Positions 19,163-28,914 of a DNA stretch of 64,000 nucleotides are shown one piece after another. The notes under the pieces are model-generated. The model was not told the DNA's origin. It saw only the letters and a program-made list of their open reading frames with translations, and ran no database searches. Source of the DNA: JAKVCB01 sp963578605 (GTDB lineage: Bacteria; Planctomycetota; Planctomycetia; Pirellulales; Lacipirellulaceae); contig CAUZEA010000014.1 of NCBI GenBank assembly GCA_963578605.1, forward strand, positions 1 through 64,000, written 5' to 3'. Within the stretch, counting starts at the first letter, position 1, and every line of letters begins with the position of its first letter. Made by a program: the position numbers and the translations under genes.

Positions 19163-22093
19163 GTGAATTGCAAAACACGTTCGCCTGGACCTATGAACCG
19201 AACGCTTCTCTGTGAACACCTCGAACAACGCATCCTGCTTTCGTTAAGTCCGGAACTCGCCCCCTCAGCCGACAGCGAATCCCAGATCTATCTGGTTCGA
19301 CTGCAAGAGGCCCCCTCGGCTGACCTGGGCAAAAGTGCTATCGGCTCCGCAGAAACCGGTTCCCCTACAACTGGTACGCCTGGAACCGACTCCAACTCAG
19401 TTCTCCTGTCGCAGGGATCAGGCGACGAGTCACATGCAGAGTTTCTCTCAAAGCTCGAACAGAAATTTATCGAGCCGATTGAAGTTGTGCACGAATACAT
19501 TGCGGCATTCAGCGGTTTTGCTTTACGTCTAACGGAGGAGCAAGCCGCTTTCGTGTCCCAATTCGAAGAAGTTACCTCCCTGGAAGTCGATCGGTTGCTG
19601 CGAGTTGCTACCGACACCAGCCCCGATTTTATCGGTGCTACCAACATTTGGAACGGGACCGGTATCGGTACTCTGCTGTCAACCTCAGGGGAAGGAATCG
19701 TCATCGGTATTATTGATACCGGTATCAATCCGCTAAATCCCTCATTTGCGAAGGTCGGCCCCGTTGACGGCTATGTCCACCAAAACCCCCTCGGCTCAGG
19801 AAACTATCTGGGAACTTGTGCCGGGGGCGATCCGCAAAATTTTGGCTGCAACGACAAACTGATCGGCGCCTATGACTTCACCGGCTCAGGGCCGTTGGAT
19901 GATGAGGGGCACGGTTCCCACACGACAGGCATCGCTGCCGGAAACATTGTTTCTGCCGATATTACATTCACGGGAAACACGGTCCTAAGTCAGAAAATAG
20001 CGGGGGTAGCGCCCCATGCAAATATCATTTCCTATGACGCCTGCGTCGGCCAAAACTGCAGCATATCGTCAACGGTAGCGGCAATTGACCAGGCGATTCT
20101 TGATGATGTCGACGTGCTCAACCTCTCGATCGGAATCGATGGTAACGATCCGTGGTCGAATGCAAATTCGGAAGCTTTGTTGACCGCACGAAACGCTGGC
20201 ATCTTTGTCGTCGCAGCCGCCGGTAATGACGGACCGATCCCGGGAACCATCGATAACCCAGGCAATGCCCCGTGGGTTATGAGCGCTGGTGCAACGAGTC
20301 ACGGCCGCAACTTCAATCTTACGGTGGATGTCACCGGTCCGGGAAACGTTCCCCCGGAACTTGTTGCCCTGGCCGCCCAACCTGGTACCGGTCCCGATTT
20401 GAATAGGGACCTCGGGCCAGCCGAAATTGTGTTTTCTGGTGACGTAGTGGCAGGTAACGAACTCGGCTGCTCTGCCTACCCAGTCAACGCATTCCAGGAC
20501 AAGCTGGCACTCATTCAGCGGGGAACTTGCTTCTTCTCTGAAAAAGTTGAGCAGGCAACCGACGCGGGCGCCATCGGTGTAATTGTTTTTAATCATCTCT
20601 CTGGTGGTCTCGTCACCATGGCTGCCCTGGAGGAAACCACTATTCCGTCGGTTTTCCTGGCCAAGGAAGATGGCGAAGCGCTCCGCCAGTACGTGCAGAC
20701 ACACCCGGACACCTTGGTTCGAATTAACGAGTTGGCTTCCCGCTCGGTAATAGCCGAACTAGCTGATCTGGTCGCTGAAACCAGTGGCCGCGGCCCTAAC
20801 CCACTGGTCGATATCATTTCACCCTCGGTTACCGCACCTGGCGTGAATGTCCTTGCCGCCGCTGGAGTTGACGGAGCGATTACCTGGAACTTAATGAGCG
20901 GGACCTCTATGGCCAGCCCCCAAGTCGCCGGTGCTGCTGCTTTACTCAAGTCGTTACATCCAACCTGGTCGGCAGGCGAGATTCAGTCTGCCTTGATGAC
21001 TACCGCTATCAGCGACGGCGTACTCAAAGAAGATGGTGAGTCACCCGCCACTCCCTTCGATCGCGGGTCGGGGCGTATTGACGTGCAGCAGGCGGCCCTG
21101 GCCGGGCTGCTGCTCGACGAAAGTTACACGAACTTCGTATTTGCAGACCCCGATTTTGACGGCGACCCTAGAACACTTAACCTGGCAAGCTTCGCAACGA
21201 GTGATGTCGATTCGACGTTCCAGTGGGAAAGAACCATCTCCAGCTCACAAACCACGACCGTCCATTGGACCGCAACCGTAACCACCGATCCGGGACTGGC
21301 CCTGAGCGTCACACCAACGACCATGCTGCTCCCCGGCGGGGGTTCAACCACTATGACCGTAACCGCCAACATCGGGGGAATCGACCCAGGGGAATCACTC
21401 TTCGGCGAGGTTGTCTTGACTCCTAACCAGGCCGGTATACCGGCAGCCCGTTTTCCGGTAGCCGTCATGGTGGGGCAAAACCCGTCGCCACCCCCAGCAC
21501 TCGCCGGAGACTACAATGGCAACGGATCGGTTGGCTCGGAAGACTACACCCTGTGGCAAGATCAGCGTGGTGATTTTGTTACGCCCTTCAGCGGTCCAGA
21601 CGGCAACGGCAATGGGATCGTCGACACGGTGGATTACCAGGTGTGGAAAAACAATTTCGGGGCCACGTCAGGCACAGCCAGTGTGCTCGGTCAAACCCCA
21701 CTTGCCACGACCTCGCCCATGACCGTAGTGCAAGCCGTCACAAACGTTGCAATCGCTGCTCCGCAGAGCCAGTCGCTGCCTGCCACTGAACTCCGTTTGC
21801 AGCCGAAAACGACCAACCTGGCTTTGGAATCGGACTCGCACGGCTCCCCGTTTGACCGAAAAGATCTGAAAAGCGAAAACCTTCTCCGGTCAGTTCGAAC
21901 TGGCCAGGCCTCCTCGATCACCGACCTGCTCCTGGTACGAACCGGGCAGATAACTTCGGATCGTCCAACGGCAGGAGATGCGGTTTCGACAGATGATTTC
22001 TTCCGCATAGTCGGCACTTCTGCAAAAACGTTGTCAGCGATTAAAGGGCTGGAGGAACTGGACCTGGTTTTGGCACTGTTTGACGGACCGTAA
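19163..22093 (+). CDS. Secreted subtilisin-like serine protease (S8) with PA domain and dockerin-like repeats
   Basis: A 976-residue exported protease. GTG start with GGAGG at 19151-19155. Near the N terminus, LLCEHLEQRILLS is a planctomycete surface-protein motif. The triad fits D185 (GIIDTGI), H250 (DEGHGSHTTGIAAG) and S582 (SGTSMASPQVAG). A PA domain is inserted between H and S at roughly 430-530 (ALIQRGTCFFSEKVEQA). An Ig-like region follows, then dockerin-like segments GDYNGNGSVGSEDYTLW and GNGNGIVDTVDYQVW at about 775-830, and a C-terminal tail with ELDLVLALF. It probably degrades external protein; the dockerin-like part may anchor it or bind calcium. Confidence 0.93.
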   Translation: MNCKTRSPGPMNRTLLCEHLEQRILLSLSPELAPSADSESQIYLVRLQEAPSADLGKSAIGSAETGSPTTGTPGTDSNSVLLSQGSGDESHAEFLSKLEQKFIEPIEVVHEYIAAFSGFALRLTEEQAAFVSQFEEVTSLEVDRLLRVATDTSPDFIGATNIWNGTGIGTLLSTSGEGIVIGIIDTGINPLNPSFAKVGPVDGYVHQNPLGSGNYLGTCAGGDPQNFGCNDKLIGAYDFTGSGPLDDEGHGSHTTGIAAGNIVSADITFTGNTVLSQKIAGVAPHANIISYDACVGQNCSISSTVAAIDQAILDDVDVLNLSIGIDGNDPWSNANSEALLTARNAGIFVVAAAGNDGPIPGTIDNPGNAPWVMSAGATSHGRNFNLTVDVTGPGNVPPELVALAAQPGTGPDLNRDLGPAEIVFSGDVVAGNELGCSAYPVNAFQDKLALIQRGTCFFSEKVEQATDAGAIGVIVFNHLSGGLVTMAALEETTIPSVFLAKEDGEALRQYVQTHPDTLVRINELASRSVIAELADLVAETSGRGPNPLVDIISPSVTAPGVNVLAAAGVDGAITWNLMSGTSMASPQVAGAAALLKSLHPTWSAGEIQSALMTTAISDGVLKEDGESPATPFDRGSGRIDVQQAALAGLLLDESYTNFVFADPDFDGDPRTLNLASFATSDVDSTFQWERTISSSQTTTVHWTATVTTDPGLALSVTPTTMLLPGGGSTTMTVTANIGGIDPGESLFGEVVLTPNQAGIPAARFPVAVMVGQNPSPPPALAGDYNGNGSVGSEDYTLWQDQRGDFVTPFSGPDGNGNGIVDTVDYQVWKNNFGATSGTASVLGQTPLATTSPMTVVQAVTNVAIAAPQSQSLPATELRLQPKTTNLALESDSHGSPFDRKDLKSENLLRSVRTGQASSITDLLLVRTGQITSDRPTAGDAVSTDDFFRIVGTSAKTLSAIKGLEELDLVLALFDGP

Positions 22094-22255
22094 ACAGAAA
22101 TGCCCGATTCTGCTCCCCGTTCCCTGGACAGTTGCTGGAAACTTTCAACCGGGGTAGCGGTTCCCACCACGAGTTCAACCGGTTGAGCGTGGTTCGGCAA
22201 AGCAGCCGAAGGAACCGGGCCTTACAAAACAGTTCTCAGGGACATCCGCCCAGAT

Positions 22256-22918
22256 TTAATGTTTTGTGGCGCACCAGGTCCAGTGCCGGTCGCTGGTGGC
22301 TTGAACAGTTTCGGGAGCAAATCCCAACTTGCCTACCAGAGCACGAATCTCGGCAAGACTCAATGCTGCGTATAAAGAGTCCGTGAACATCTTTTGCTGG
22401 TGTAGGTTTTCATCCCCAGCGTAGAGACGTACCAACTCGACCACTTCCCCGTCACTTTGCGGCCTCATTAAGTCGCGAAAGAAAACCAACCCACCCGCAA
22501 GGGTCACACGTACTGCTTCAGATAATACAACACTCGGGTCAGGAATATGGTGAACAATACTGTTGGACATGACCGTGTGAAACGAACCATCGTCAAACGG
22601 AAGACCTTTCGCATCAACCCGTTCGACTGATATTCGCTGTGTAAACCCTGCCTGCTCGATATTGATCCGAGCCAGGTCGAGCATATGTGTCGACAAGTCG
22701 ACTCCCTTCACTCGACAGTCAGCATGTTGCCGGCACAGTTCAAGGGGAATTTGCGCTGTACCTGTTCCAAGGTCTAGAATCTCGAACCCTGGGTCACCTG
22801 CAACGAGCATGTCGATTACAAACGTTCGATTGACCGCACCATGGTCCATCGCATCGTAATCGCGTGCCTCCTCAAGTGTATCCATCACTTCGGGTTCGAG
22901 AACGCGGCCAAGTGCCAT
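22256..22918 (-). CDS. Class I SAM-dependent methyltransferase
   Basis: A 220-residue Rossmann methyltransferase. Motif I is ILDLGTGTAQIPLEL (47-61), the acidic ribose residue is in VKGVDLSTHMLDLA, motif II-III is VDAKGLPFDDGSFHTVMSN and motif IV-V is VRVTLAGGLVFFRDL. These bind S-adenosylmethionine; the methyl acceptor is not evident. It is near the usual size for a UbiE-like small-molecule methyltransferase. It stands alone and converges on the subtilase gene. Confidence 0.85.
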   Translation of the reverse strand: MALGRVLEPEVMDTLEEARDYDAMDHGAVNRTFVIDMLVAGDPGFEILDLGTGTAQIPLELCRQHADCRVKGVDLSTHMLDLARINIEQAGFTQRISVERVDAKGLPFDDGSFHTVMSNSIVHHIPDPSVVLSEAVRVTLAGGLVFFRDLMRPQSDGEVVELVRLYAGDENLHQQKMFTDSLYAALSLAEIRALVGKLGFAPETVQATSDRHWTWCATKH

Positions 22919-23390
22919 GGCAAGAAAACCAAAGGAAAGCGATTGGTAGGTGGTGGTTGGCGCGCGGCATTCAAAGTCTGGGTGGACGGTCTCTCACCGC
23001 TGCCTGCAGGTAGAGTCAAACACCCTCAACCGACCGCGTCAAGGGTTTCGCCACACACCACTCCCCGCGCAGAAAATAACCGCACCACTTTATTGTTTAT
23101 TGAGGACTCCGCCAGCGAAATCTGCCAACCGATCGTTAAAGCGTGTTTTCAAAAAAATGCAACCTGGTTCAATAGCCGCCCCAAGCCTCCACTCTGAACA
23201 ATCGCCATAAAACGTGTAAAGCCCTTTGGGAAATCGACTAACTGGTGCCCGGGCTTCCGCCTGGAGCTTTGCTCAGGTACAATCCGGGGCCGACATGTGT
23301 ATCCGACCCGGATTGTGTAGAGTACTGGCTCTTGGCAAACCGTTATCGCCAACACCGGAGAGTCTTTCATCGGGGTCGCAAGATTTCCAT
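22919..23390. other. 472-base gap with a perfect 10-bp inverted repeat
   Basis: No gene is recognised. ACAATCCGGG at 23279-23288 pairs with CCCGGATTGT at 23307-23316 around an 18-base loop, 75 bases before tRNA-Gln. It could be an operator, a terminator for a transcript from the left, or part of a small RNA. Confidence 0.5.
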
Positions 23391-23461
23391 TGGGGTATAG
23401 TGTAACGGTAGCACGACTGACTCTGAATCAGTTAGTCTAGGTTCAAATCCTAGTACCCCAG
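23391..23461 (+). tRNA. tRNA-Gln (anticodon CTG)
   Basis: A complete 71-base cloverleaf. The acceptor stem pairs TGGGGTA with TACCCCA and the last base is the discriminator G. The anticodon arm is ACTGA-CTCTGAA-TCAGT with CTG in the loop, reading CAG. The T arm is CTAGG-TTCAAAT-CCTAG. CCA is not encoded. The opening sequence TGGGGTATAGTGTAACGG is typical of bacterial glutamine tRNA. Downstream CACCCA and TGGGTG can form a weak hairpin. Confidence 0.97.
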
Positions 23462-23679
23462 CTCACCCACGTTGTTTTGGGTGGCACTGCACTGTTATGG
23501 GCCGGTTCGACGTTCATCGAATACCAGGCCGCTTGCGTCTCTTTTGATCTTTCGTCGTGCGACGGCCGCAAGAGCCCATGCTTGGCTGGCTCAATCAAGA
23601 TTGTGAAATAACCAACTCGATAACCTGGCTCTTCCACATCAAAAGCAGCCCTGCTTCCGTTGGACCACCAATCCGGGAT

Positions 23680-25116
23680 TTACGACAGGATCTGCTGAAC
23701 GACGTTCCCGTGGACATCGGTCAACCGGAAATCTCGGCCACGATACCGGTAAGTGAGGCGTTTGTGATCGATACCCATCAGCGACAACATCGTTGCGTGC
23801 AAGTCATGTACATGAAACACGTTTTCGACTGCCAGATAACCAAGATCGTCTGTGGCACCGTAGCGAATTCCCGGCTTGACCCCACCGCCACACAAAAACA
23901 TAGAAAAACCTCGAATGTGATGGTCCCGGCCGTCACCCTGGGCCATTGGGGTGCGCCCAAATTCACCCGTAAATACAATCAGAGTCTCGTCCAACATGCC
24001 ACGTTGTTTTAAGTCTTTTATCAAGGCGGCTGTTCCCTGATCTACAAGACCGGCCGTCGCCTGAGCCCCCTTCTTGACACCACCATGGTGATCCCAACCC
24101 CGATGATAAAGCTGAATAAACCGCACACCCCGCTCGGCCAATCGTCGCGCGAGCAAACAATTGGCGGCATAGGTGCCATCGGCTCCTTTGGTTCCATACA
24201 TATTGAGCGTGTCCTGGGTCTCACCCGAAAAGTCCATCAGTTCAGGAACACTTGTCTGCATTTGAAAAGCCAACTCATATTGGGCAATCCGCGTTGAAAT
24301 TTCAGGATCATCAATCGTCTCGTCATAAATTTTGTTCAGTTGGTTAACCGCATCGATGACCCTGCGCTGCCGATCACGAGTCACCCCTGGTGGATCCGTC
24401 AGGTACAACACAGGGTCGCCGGCCGAACGGAACTGAACCCCCTGAAATCGGCTTGGCAGAAAGCCGCTGTGCCACTGCCGGGCTGCAATCGGCTGGCCCT
24501 GGCCTCCTCCCACGGACGTCAACACCACAAACCCCGGCAGGTTCTCTGCCTCATTGCCTAACCCGTAAGTGAGCCAGGCTCCCATCGCCGGACGCCCAGA
24601 AATTTGTGTCCCGGTGTTCATGAAAGTGTGAGCCGGGTCATGATTGATCTGCTCGGTCTGGGCTGAATTAACGATACACAGTTCATCGGCCACACTCGCA
24701 ACATGAGGGAATATCGAAGAAATTCTCAGTCCCGACTTTCCGCCTCGTAAGAACAAATGTTGCGGGGCCAGACACGAGAGCTTTTCTCCTTGCAGTTGAG
24801 CGATTGGCTGACCTTGCGTGATTGACTGCGGCATCGGTTGACCATCCATCGCCACCAGCTTCGGCTTCTCATCGAACGTTTCCAGATGGGACATGCCCCC
24901 TGCCTGGCAGAGAAAAATCACCCGTTTTGCTTTTGCCGGGAAATGCATTGGATCGACGACCGCCTGTTGCTTGAAACCTGATATTTTGGCACCCAAGGGG
25001 CGAGGATTCAGCAAAGAAGCCAGTGCCGCTGACCCAATACCGGTAGTCAGTTTGCCGAGCAGCACTCGGCGCGTATCACGAAGGGCAATGTCGTGGAAAA
25101 CAGTCTCGTTCATCAT
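23680..25116 (-). CDS. DUF1501-family secreted protein (sulfatase-fold related)
   Basis: About 478 residues. The N terminus has a Tat-like stretch TRRVLLGKLTTGIGSAALASLL, so export as a folded protein is likely. Then come family features RVIFLCQAGGMSHLETFDEKP, TWLTYGLGNE-type core, LDETLIVFTGEFGRTPM and GRDHHIRGFSMFLCGGGVKPG. DUF1501 proteins share the alkaline-phosphatase/sulfatase fold and are common in planctomycetes paired with DUF1549/DUF1553 proteins, as here. Start at ATG 25116 (or 25113) with no clear ribosome site, 16 bases after the upstream gene. Function is unproven; a role in polysaccharide use is often suggested. Confidence 0.88.
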   Translation of the reverse strand: MMNETVFHDIALRDTRRVLLGKLTTGIGSAALASLLNPRPLGAKISGFKQQAVVDPMHFPAKAKRVIFLCQAGGMSHLETFDEKPKLVAMDGQPMPQSITQGQPIAQLQGEKLSCLAPQHLFLRGGKSGLRISSIFPHVASVADELCIVNSAQTEQINHDPAHTFMNTGTQISGRPAMGAWLTYGLGNEAENLPGFVVLTSVGGGQGQPIAARQWHSGFLPSRFQGVQFRSAGDPVLYLTDPPGVTRDRQRRVIDAVNQLNKIYDETIDDPEISTRIAQYELAFQMQTSVPELMDFSGETQDTLNMYGTKGADGTYAANCLLARRLAERGVRFIQLYHRGWDHHGGVKKGAQATAGLVDQGTAALIKDLKQRGMLDETLIVFTGEFGRTPMAQGDGRDHHIRGFSMFLCGGGVKPGIRYGATDDLGYLAVENVFHVHDLHATMLSLMGIDHKRLTYRYRGRDFRLTDVHGNVVQQILS

Positions 25117-25131
25117 GACCACAGCAATCTA

Positions 25132-28100
25132 TCAATTTCGGGTGATTGTTTCGTGCAGGTTGAGCAGTGTGCGCGCGACGGCTGTCCAGGCGGCATACTG
25201 GATCACAGTTGCCTCCTCAACACCAGGTGCACTCCCAACGGTTTGGATCTGGCTAGCGGCGGCTGGATCGGCACTGTATTGATCATAAAATTCGCTCAAC
25301 AGGCTATTGAGCACGGCAAGCTCTGCTTGTTTTGGTTCACGTTGCAGGGCCTCACGGAAGGCAAATCGAAACCTCGCTTCCACCGGACCTGGCTGATCCA
25401 GAATACGTTGGGCAAAAACCCGCGCTGCCTCGACATAGGTTGGATCATTTAACAAGACGAGTGCTGCTAACGGGGTGTTAGAGCGAGGTCGCTCGACAGT
25501 ACATTCCTCCCGCGTTGGAGCATCAAAGGCAAGCAACGCTGGGTGCAGAAATGTGCGACACCAGAATGTGTAGAGACCGCGACGATACTGATCGCCCTCC
25601 TGGTCGTGCTCCCACTTCCGTTTTGGAAATTGCAGGTTTTCCCAGTAACCGGCTGGCTGATACGGCTTGACACTTTCGCCACCAAGCGTGCGAACCAACA
25701 GCCCACTGATCGTCAAGGCATTGTCGCGTACCATCTCGGCGTCAAGACGAAATCGATTTTGGCGTGCCAGGAGTTCATTCTCGGGATCGCGTGACAAGAG
25801 GGTGGGTGACACCAACGATGATTGCCGGTAAGTAGCCGACGTGACCAGCAGGCGGATCAAATACTTCGTGTCCCAACCTTTGTCGACGAACTCGGTTGCC
25901 AACCAATCGAGAAGTTCCGGGTGCGACGGTGGGCGTCCTTGAGTGCCAAAGTCGTCCAACGTGCGTACCAACCCAGCCCCAAACACCAGTTTCCAGAGGC
26001 GGTTGACGTAGACCCGAGCCGTGAGCGGGTGGTCTGTCGAGGTGACCCAGCGGGCCAAGTCGAGACGGGTCAACCGGTCGGACTCGCCAGCAAATTCGCC
26101 GAAAACTCCAGGAATGGCGGGCGTGACCACTTCCCCCGAATCGTCCATCCAATTGCCTCGGGGAAGAATGCGAACCATGCGTGGTTTTTCAGAGACCGTC
26201 ACCAACGTTGCCCCAGGAGCCCCCCGTTCGCCACGCTTCGCAAGTAACTCCTCAAGTTGATTGCGGGGGCTCACTAACAGGGGAGTCGTCTGGCGGAAAA
26301 ATTCAGAGATCACTTTTTTTTGCGGAGCAGAACGCTCAGCTTCGGGAATCTGTGCGATGCGGTAGACTGGGGCCATTACCAGCGATTCATCGATGTGCAA
26401 CGGCAACGGCGCACCTGTAGCCCACAATCGCATCCGCCCCGGAATGGCCTTGTTTCCGCCTGCGGAAACCGAAACCGTTAGCAACAACCCCTCCGAGTCA
26501 GCAGCCTCAATCGGTTCTTGGAGTTCGAGAATCAAGCGCTGGGTTTCTGCAGTTTGCGGTGGGACCCCCCAGGCAGTGTCGTCCTTGCCATCGATCACCA
26601 AGTCGGCGGACCTGTCTTGCTGCTGAACGGTCGCCTCGGCGCGAACGAGCGGAACATTCTCGCCATCCACCGAAAGTGTGATTTCCTTGATCAACACGCT
26701 GCCATCAGGTCTCCGCCCGGGCCCCTGCAGGGGTGCCAACCGATCCGTCAACAATTCCAAATAAATGGCGGTAATCCGGGGTCGTGTTACTCGAGCCACG
26801 ACTTGGGTTGTCTCGCTGTTGGGGTTGGTCGAATACTCACGTTCGAGGATCCCGTCGGCATCACAGTGATACGACTCAGCTTTCACGTATTCTCCTTGAG
26901 ACCGGTATAGCCCACCATGCTGACTGGAAGTAGTGTTCGGATCCAGGACCGCCCACTCTACTGCAGGAGGCTTCAGTACAGATTCCCAGACCCGTTGGGC
27001 TGCCGCGAGTTCGGGCGTCTCAAGATCTAACTGTGCTTTGTACTCTGCAATTTGATCCTCCAGCAAATCATCCTGTCCGTCGTGGCGGATTCGCGGAAGC
27101 GTTACAACGACCTGCCTCCCCACAGCAACTTCGGCGACATCGCTAAAGAATGCAGCCAGCGAATAAAAGTCCCTCGTTGTAAAGGGATCAAATTTGTGAT
27201 CATGGCATTGAGCACAACCAAGAGTCATACCCAAGAATATTACCGAAAAATTCCGTACACGATCCGCCTGATAGATGGCTCGATATTCTTTTGGCTGCGC
27301 ACCTCCTTCTTCGGTGGTCATATTAAGCCGATTAAAACCGGAGGCAATCAACTGCCCACTCGTTGCCCCCGGCAACAAATCTCCAGCCACTTGTGCCCGC
27401 ACAAATTGATCATACGGCAGATTGTCATTGAAGGCCTTGATCACCCAATCACGAAAAGGAGAGTGCGGACGGAAATTGTCACTATGAATTCCCATCGTAT
27501 CGGCATAACGCACTACATCAAGCCAATACATGGCCATCCGTTCGCCAAAGTGCGGAGACTCGAGCAAGTGGTCCACATAATCTTCATAGGCAGTTGGGGC
27601 ACCGTTGGCAACAAAGGCTTCGACATCCTCTGCCGAGGGTGGCAAGCCGATCAAGTCGAATGAGAGACGCCGAGCGAGAGTTCTGCGGTCGATCTCCGGC
27701 GAAGGGTCCAGTTCCGCGTCTTTGAGTCGTGCGTAGACGAAGCGGTCAACCGGGTTTCGGCACCAATTGCCATCGGGGATCTGAGGAACTTTTTCTCGCC
27801 GAGGAACTTCCAGAGACCAGTGGCGCTCGTATTTTGCACCCTGATCAATCCAACGTCGCAAGAGTTCGATTTCGGCAGCAGAAAGCGCCGGTTGCTGACT
27901 GTCGGCCGGCGGCATGACCTGTTCAGGATCCGCTGAACTAACCCGCCTGATCAAAGCGCTCGCCTCACTATCTCCAGGTTGAATGACTTTGGCGACAGCC
28001 ACGTCGCGTACGTCAAGACGAAGATCTGCCTGTCGGGCATTTCCATCAGGCCCATGGCACTTGAAACAACGATTCGAGAGAATCGGTTGCACGTGAACCG

Positions 28101-28212
28101 AGAAGTCAATTGGATCGGCTGCCGCCACCACCAGAAAAGGAATTACCGTACCGCACGGAACCAGTACCCGTAAGATCCAAGATTGGGTTCGTCGATTCCC
28201 AGCAGCAGTCAT
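25132..28212 (-). CDS. PSD1-type protein: cytochrome-c domain with DUF1549 and DUF1553
   Basis: A 1026-residue exported protein. After a hydrophobic N terminus comes a planctomycete cytochrome-c-like domain with one heme motif CFKCH at about residue 49-53 (RCFKCHGPDGNARQADLRLD). DUF1549 follows (about 150-360, including AMYWLDVVRYADTMGIHSDN and LGCAQCHDHKFDPFT), then a concanavalin-like middle part and DUF1553 (about 700-970, LARWVTSTDHPLTARVYVNRLWK). The second CAQCH at about 351 looks like another heme or metal site. AAGGGGA precedes the ATG. It heads a two-gene unit with the DUF1501 gene. Its redox or hydrolytic role is unknown. Confidence 0.92.
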   Translation of the reverse strand: MTAAGNRRTQSWILRVLVPCGTVIPFLVVAAADPIDFSVHVQPILSNRCFKCHGPDGNARQADLRLDVRDVAVAKVIQPGDSEASALIRRVSSADPEQVMPPADSQQPALSAAEIELLRRWIDQGAKYERHWSLEVPRREKVPQIPDGNWCRNPVDRFVYARLKDAELDPSPEIDRRTLARRLSFDLIGLPPSAEDVEAFVANGAPTAYEDYVDHLLESPHFGERMAMYWLDVVRYADTMGIHSDNFRPHSPFRDWVIKAFNDNLPYDQFVRAQVAGDLLPGATSGQLIASGFNRLNMTTEEGGAQPKEYRAIYQADRVRNFSVIFLGMTLGCAQCHDHKFDPFTTRDFYSLAAFFSDVAEVAVGRQVVVTLPRIRHDGQDDLLEDQIAEYKAQLDLETPELAAAQRVWESVLKPPAVEWAVLDPNTTSSQHGGLYRSQGEYVKAESYHCDADGILEREYSTNPNSETTQVVARVTRPRITAIYLELLTDRLAPLQGPGRRPDGSVLIKEITLSVDGENVPLVRAEATVQQQDRSADLVIDGKDDTAWGVPPQTAETQRLILELQEPIEAADSEGLLLTVSVSAGGNKAIPGRMRLWATGAPLPLHIDESLVMAPVYRIAQIPEAERSAPQKKVISEFFRQTTPLLVSPRNQLEELLAKRGERGAPGATLVTVSEKPRMVRILPRGNWMDDSGEVVTPAIPGVFGEFAGESDRLTRLDLARWVTSTDHPLTARVYVNRLWKLVFGAGLVRTLDDFGTQGRPPSHPELLDWLATEFVDKGWDTKYLIRLLVTSATYRQSSLVSPTLLSRDPENELLARQNRFRLDAEMVRDNALTISGLLVRTLGGESVKPYQPAGYWENLQFPKRKWEHDQEGDQYRRGLYTFWCRTFLHPALLAFDAPTREECTVERPRSNTPLAALVLLNDPTYVEAARVFAQRILDQPGPVEARFRFAFREALQREPKQAELAVLNSLLSEFYDQYSADPAAASQIQTVGSAPGVEEATVIQYAAWTAVARTLLNLHETITRN

Positions 28213-28389
28213 AAAATCCCCTTAGCGATACCATCCCCTTGCAGTTTAACCATCCTTCTCTCTTTTTGCAATTTGAGGGTGCTCGGCGGTTCCCCGCCGG
28301 GACAAGACCGCCGTCTCGGCATTTGCCCGTTTGCAATCCGCGGCAATGACTTTTCGGTGACCGGGTAGAGGGACCTCTCGAGAACCACC

Positions 28390-28914
28390 CTAATGGATAT
28401 TAAGGTCGACCATTAAATCAGCGGCGATTTGTTCCAACTCCGCGCGTAGTTTTGCACCCGCTGCGGCAGACGGCAACTGCAATTTGACGGTGGCCCTGAA
28501 CAATTTTTGGCCAGAGTTGGCTGCCGAGATTTGTTCTGTGCTGAGGTCTTCCACGTTAACTCCATGCGTTGCCAACACGTGACTAATCTCACTGACGATC
28601 CCGGGTCGGTCTTGTCCCACGAGTTCAAGGTAAATCAACCCCTGGTGCGCTTCGGAGGCTTCCTCAGGTGTGGCCTCAGAGTGCACGATCAGCTGCAAAC
28701 CTTGTGATTCGAGCGCCCGGAGTGCATCGGTGAGCAGCGCGGCATTTTCCGGTTCAACTTCCACGCACAGAATCCCTGCGAACTGTCCTGCCAGATGTGC
28801 CATGCGACTCTCGAGCCAGTTCCCGCCATTGCGTTTGACAACGTCGGCCAGCGATTCGACCAGACCGGCCCGGTCTTCACCAAGTATTGTCATAACCAGC
28901 GACACCTTACTCAT
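28390..28914 (-). CDS. Two-ACT-domain protein, GcvR-like
   Basis: A 174-residue protein built of two ACT domains, residues 4-80 (VMTILGEDRAGLVESLADVV) and 90-170 (LELVGQDRPGIVSEISHVLATHGVNVEDL). The arrangement is that of GcvR, a regulator of glycine cleavage genes, and of related amino-acid-sensing proteins; no DNA-binding part is present. Its ATG overlaps the stop of the alcohol dehydrogenase gene (TGATG), so the two are translated together. Which ligand it binds is not evident. Confidence 0.85.
   Translation of the reverse strand: MSKVSLVMTILGEDRAGLVESLADVVKRNGGNWLESRMAHLAGQFAGILCVEVEPENAALLTDALRALESQGLQLIVHSEATPEEASEAHQGLIYLELVGQDRPGIVSEISHVLATHGVNVEDLSTEQISAANSGQKLFRATVKLQLPSAAAGAKLRAELEQIAADLMVDLNIH

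Noticed and set aside
18960..19166. 68-codon ORF before the subtilase
   Set aside because: No ribosome site, no family, and it overlaps the subtilase leader.
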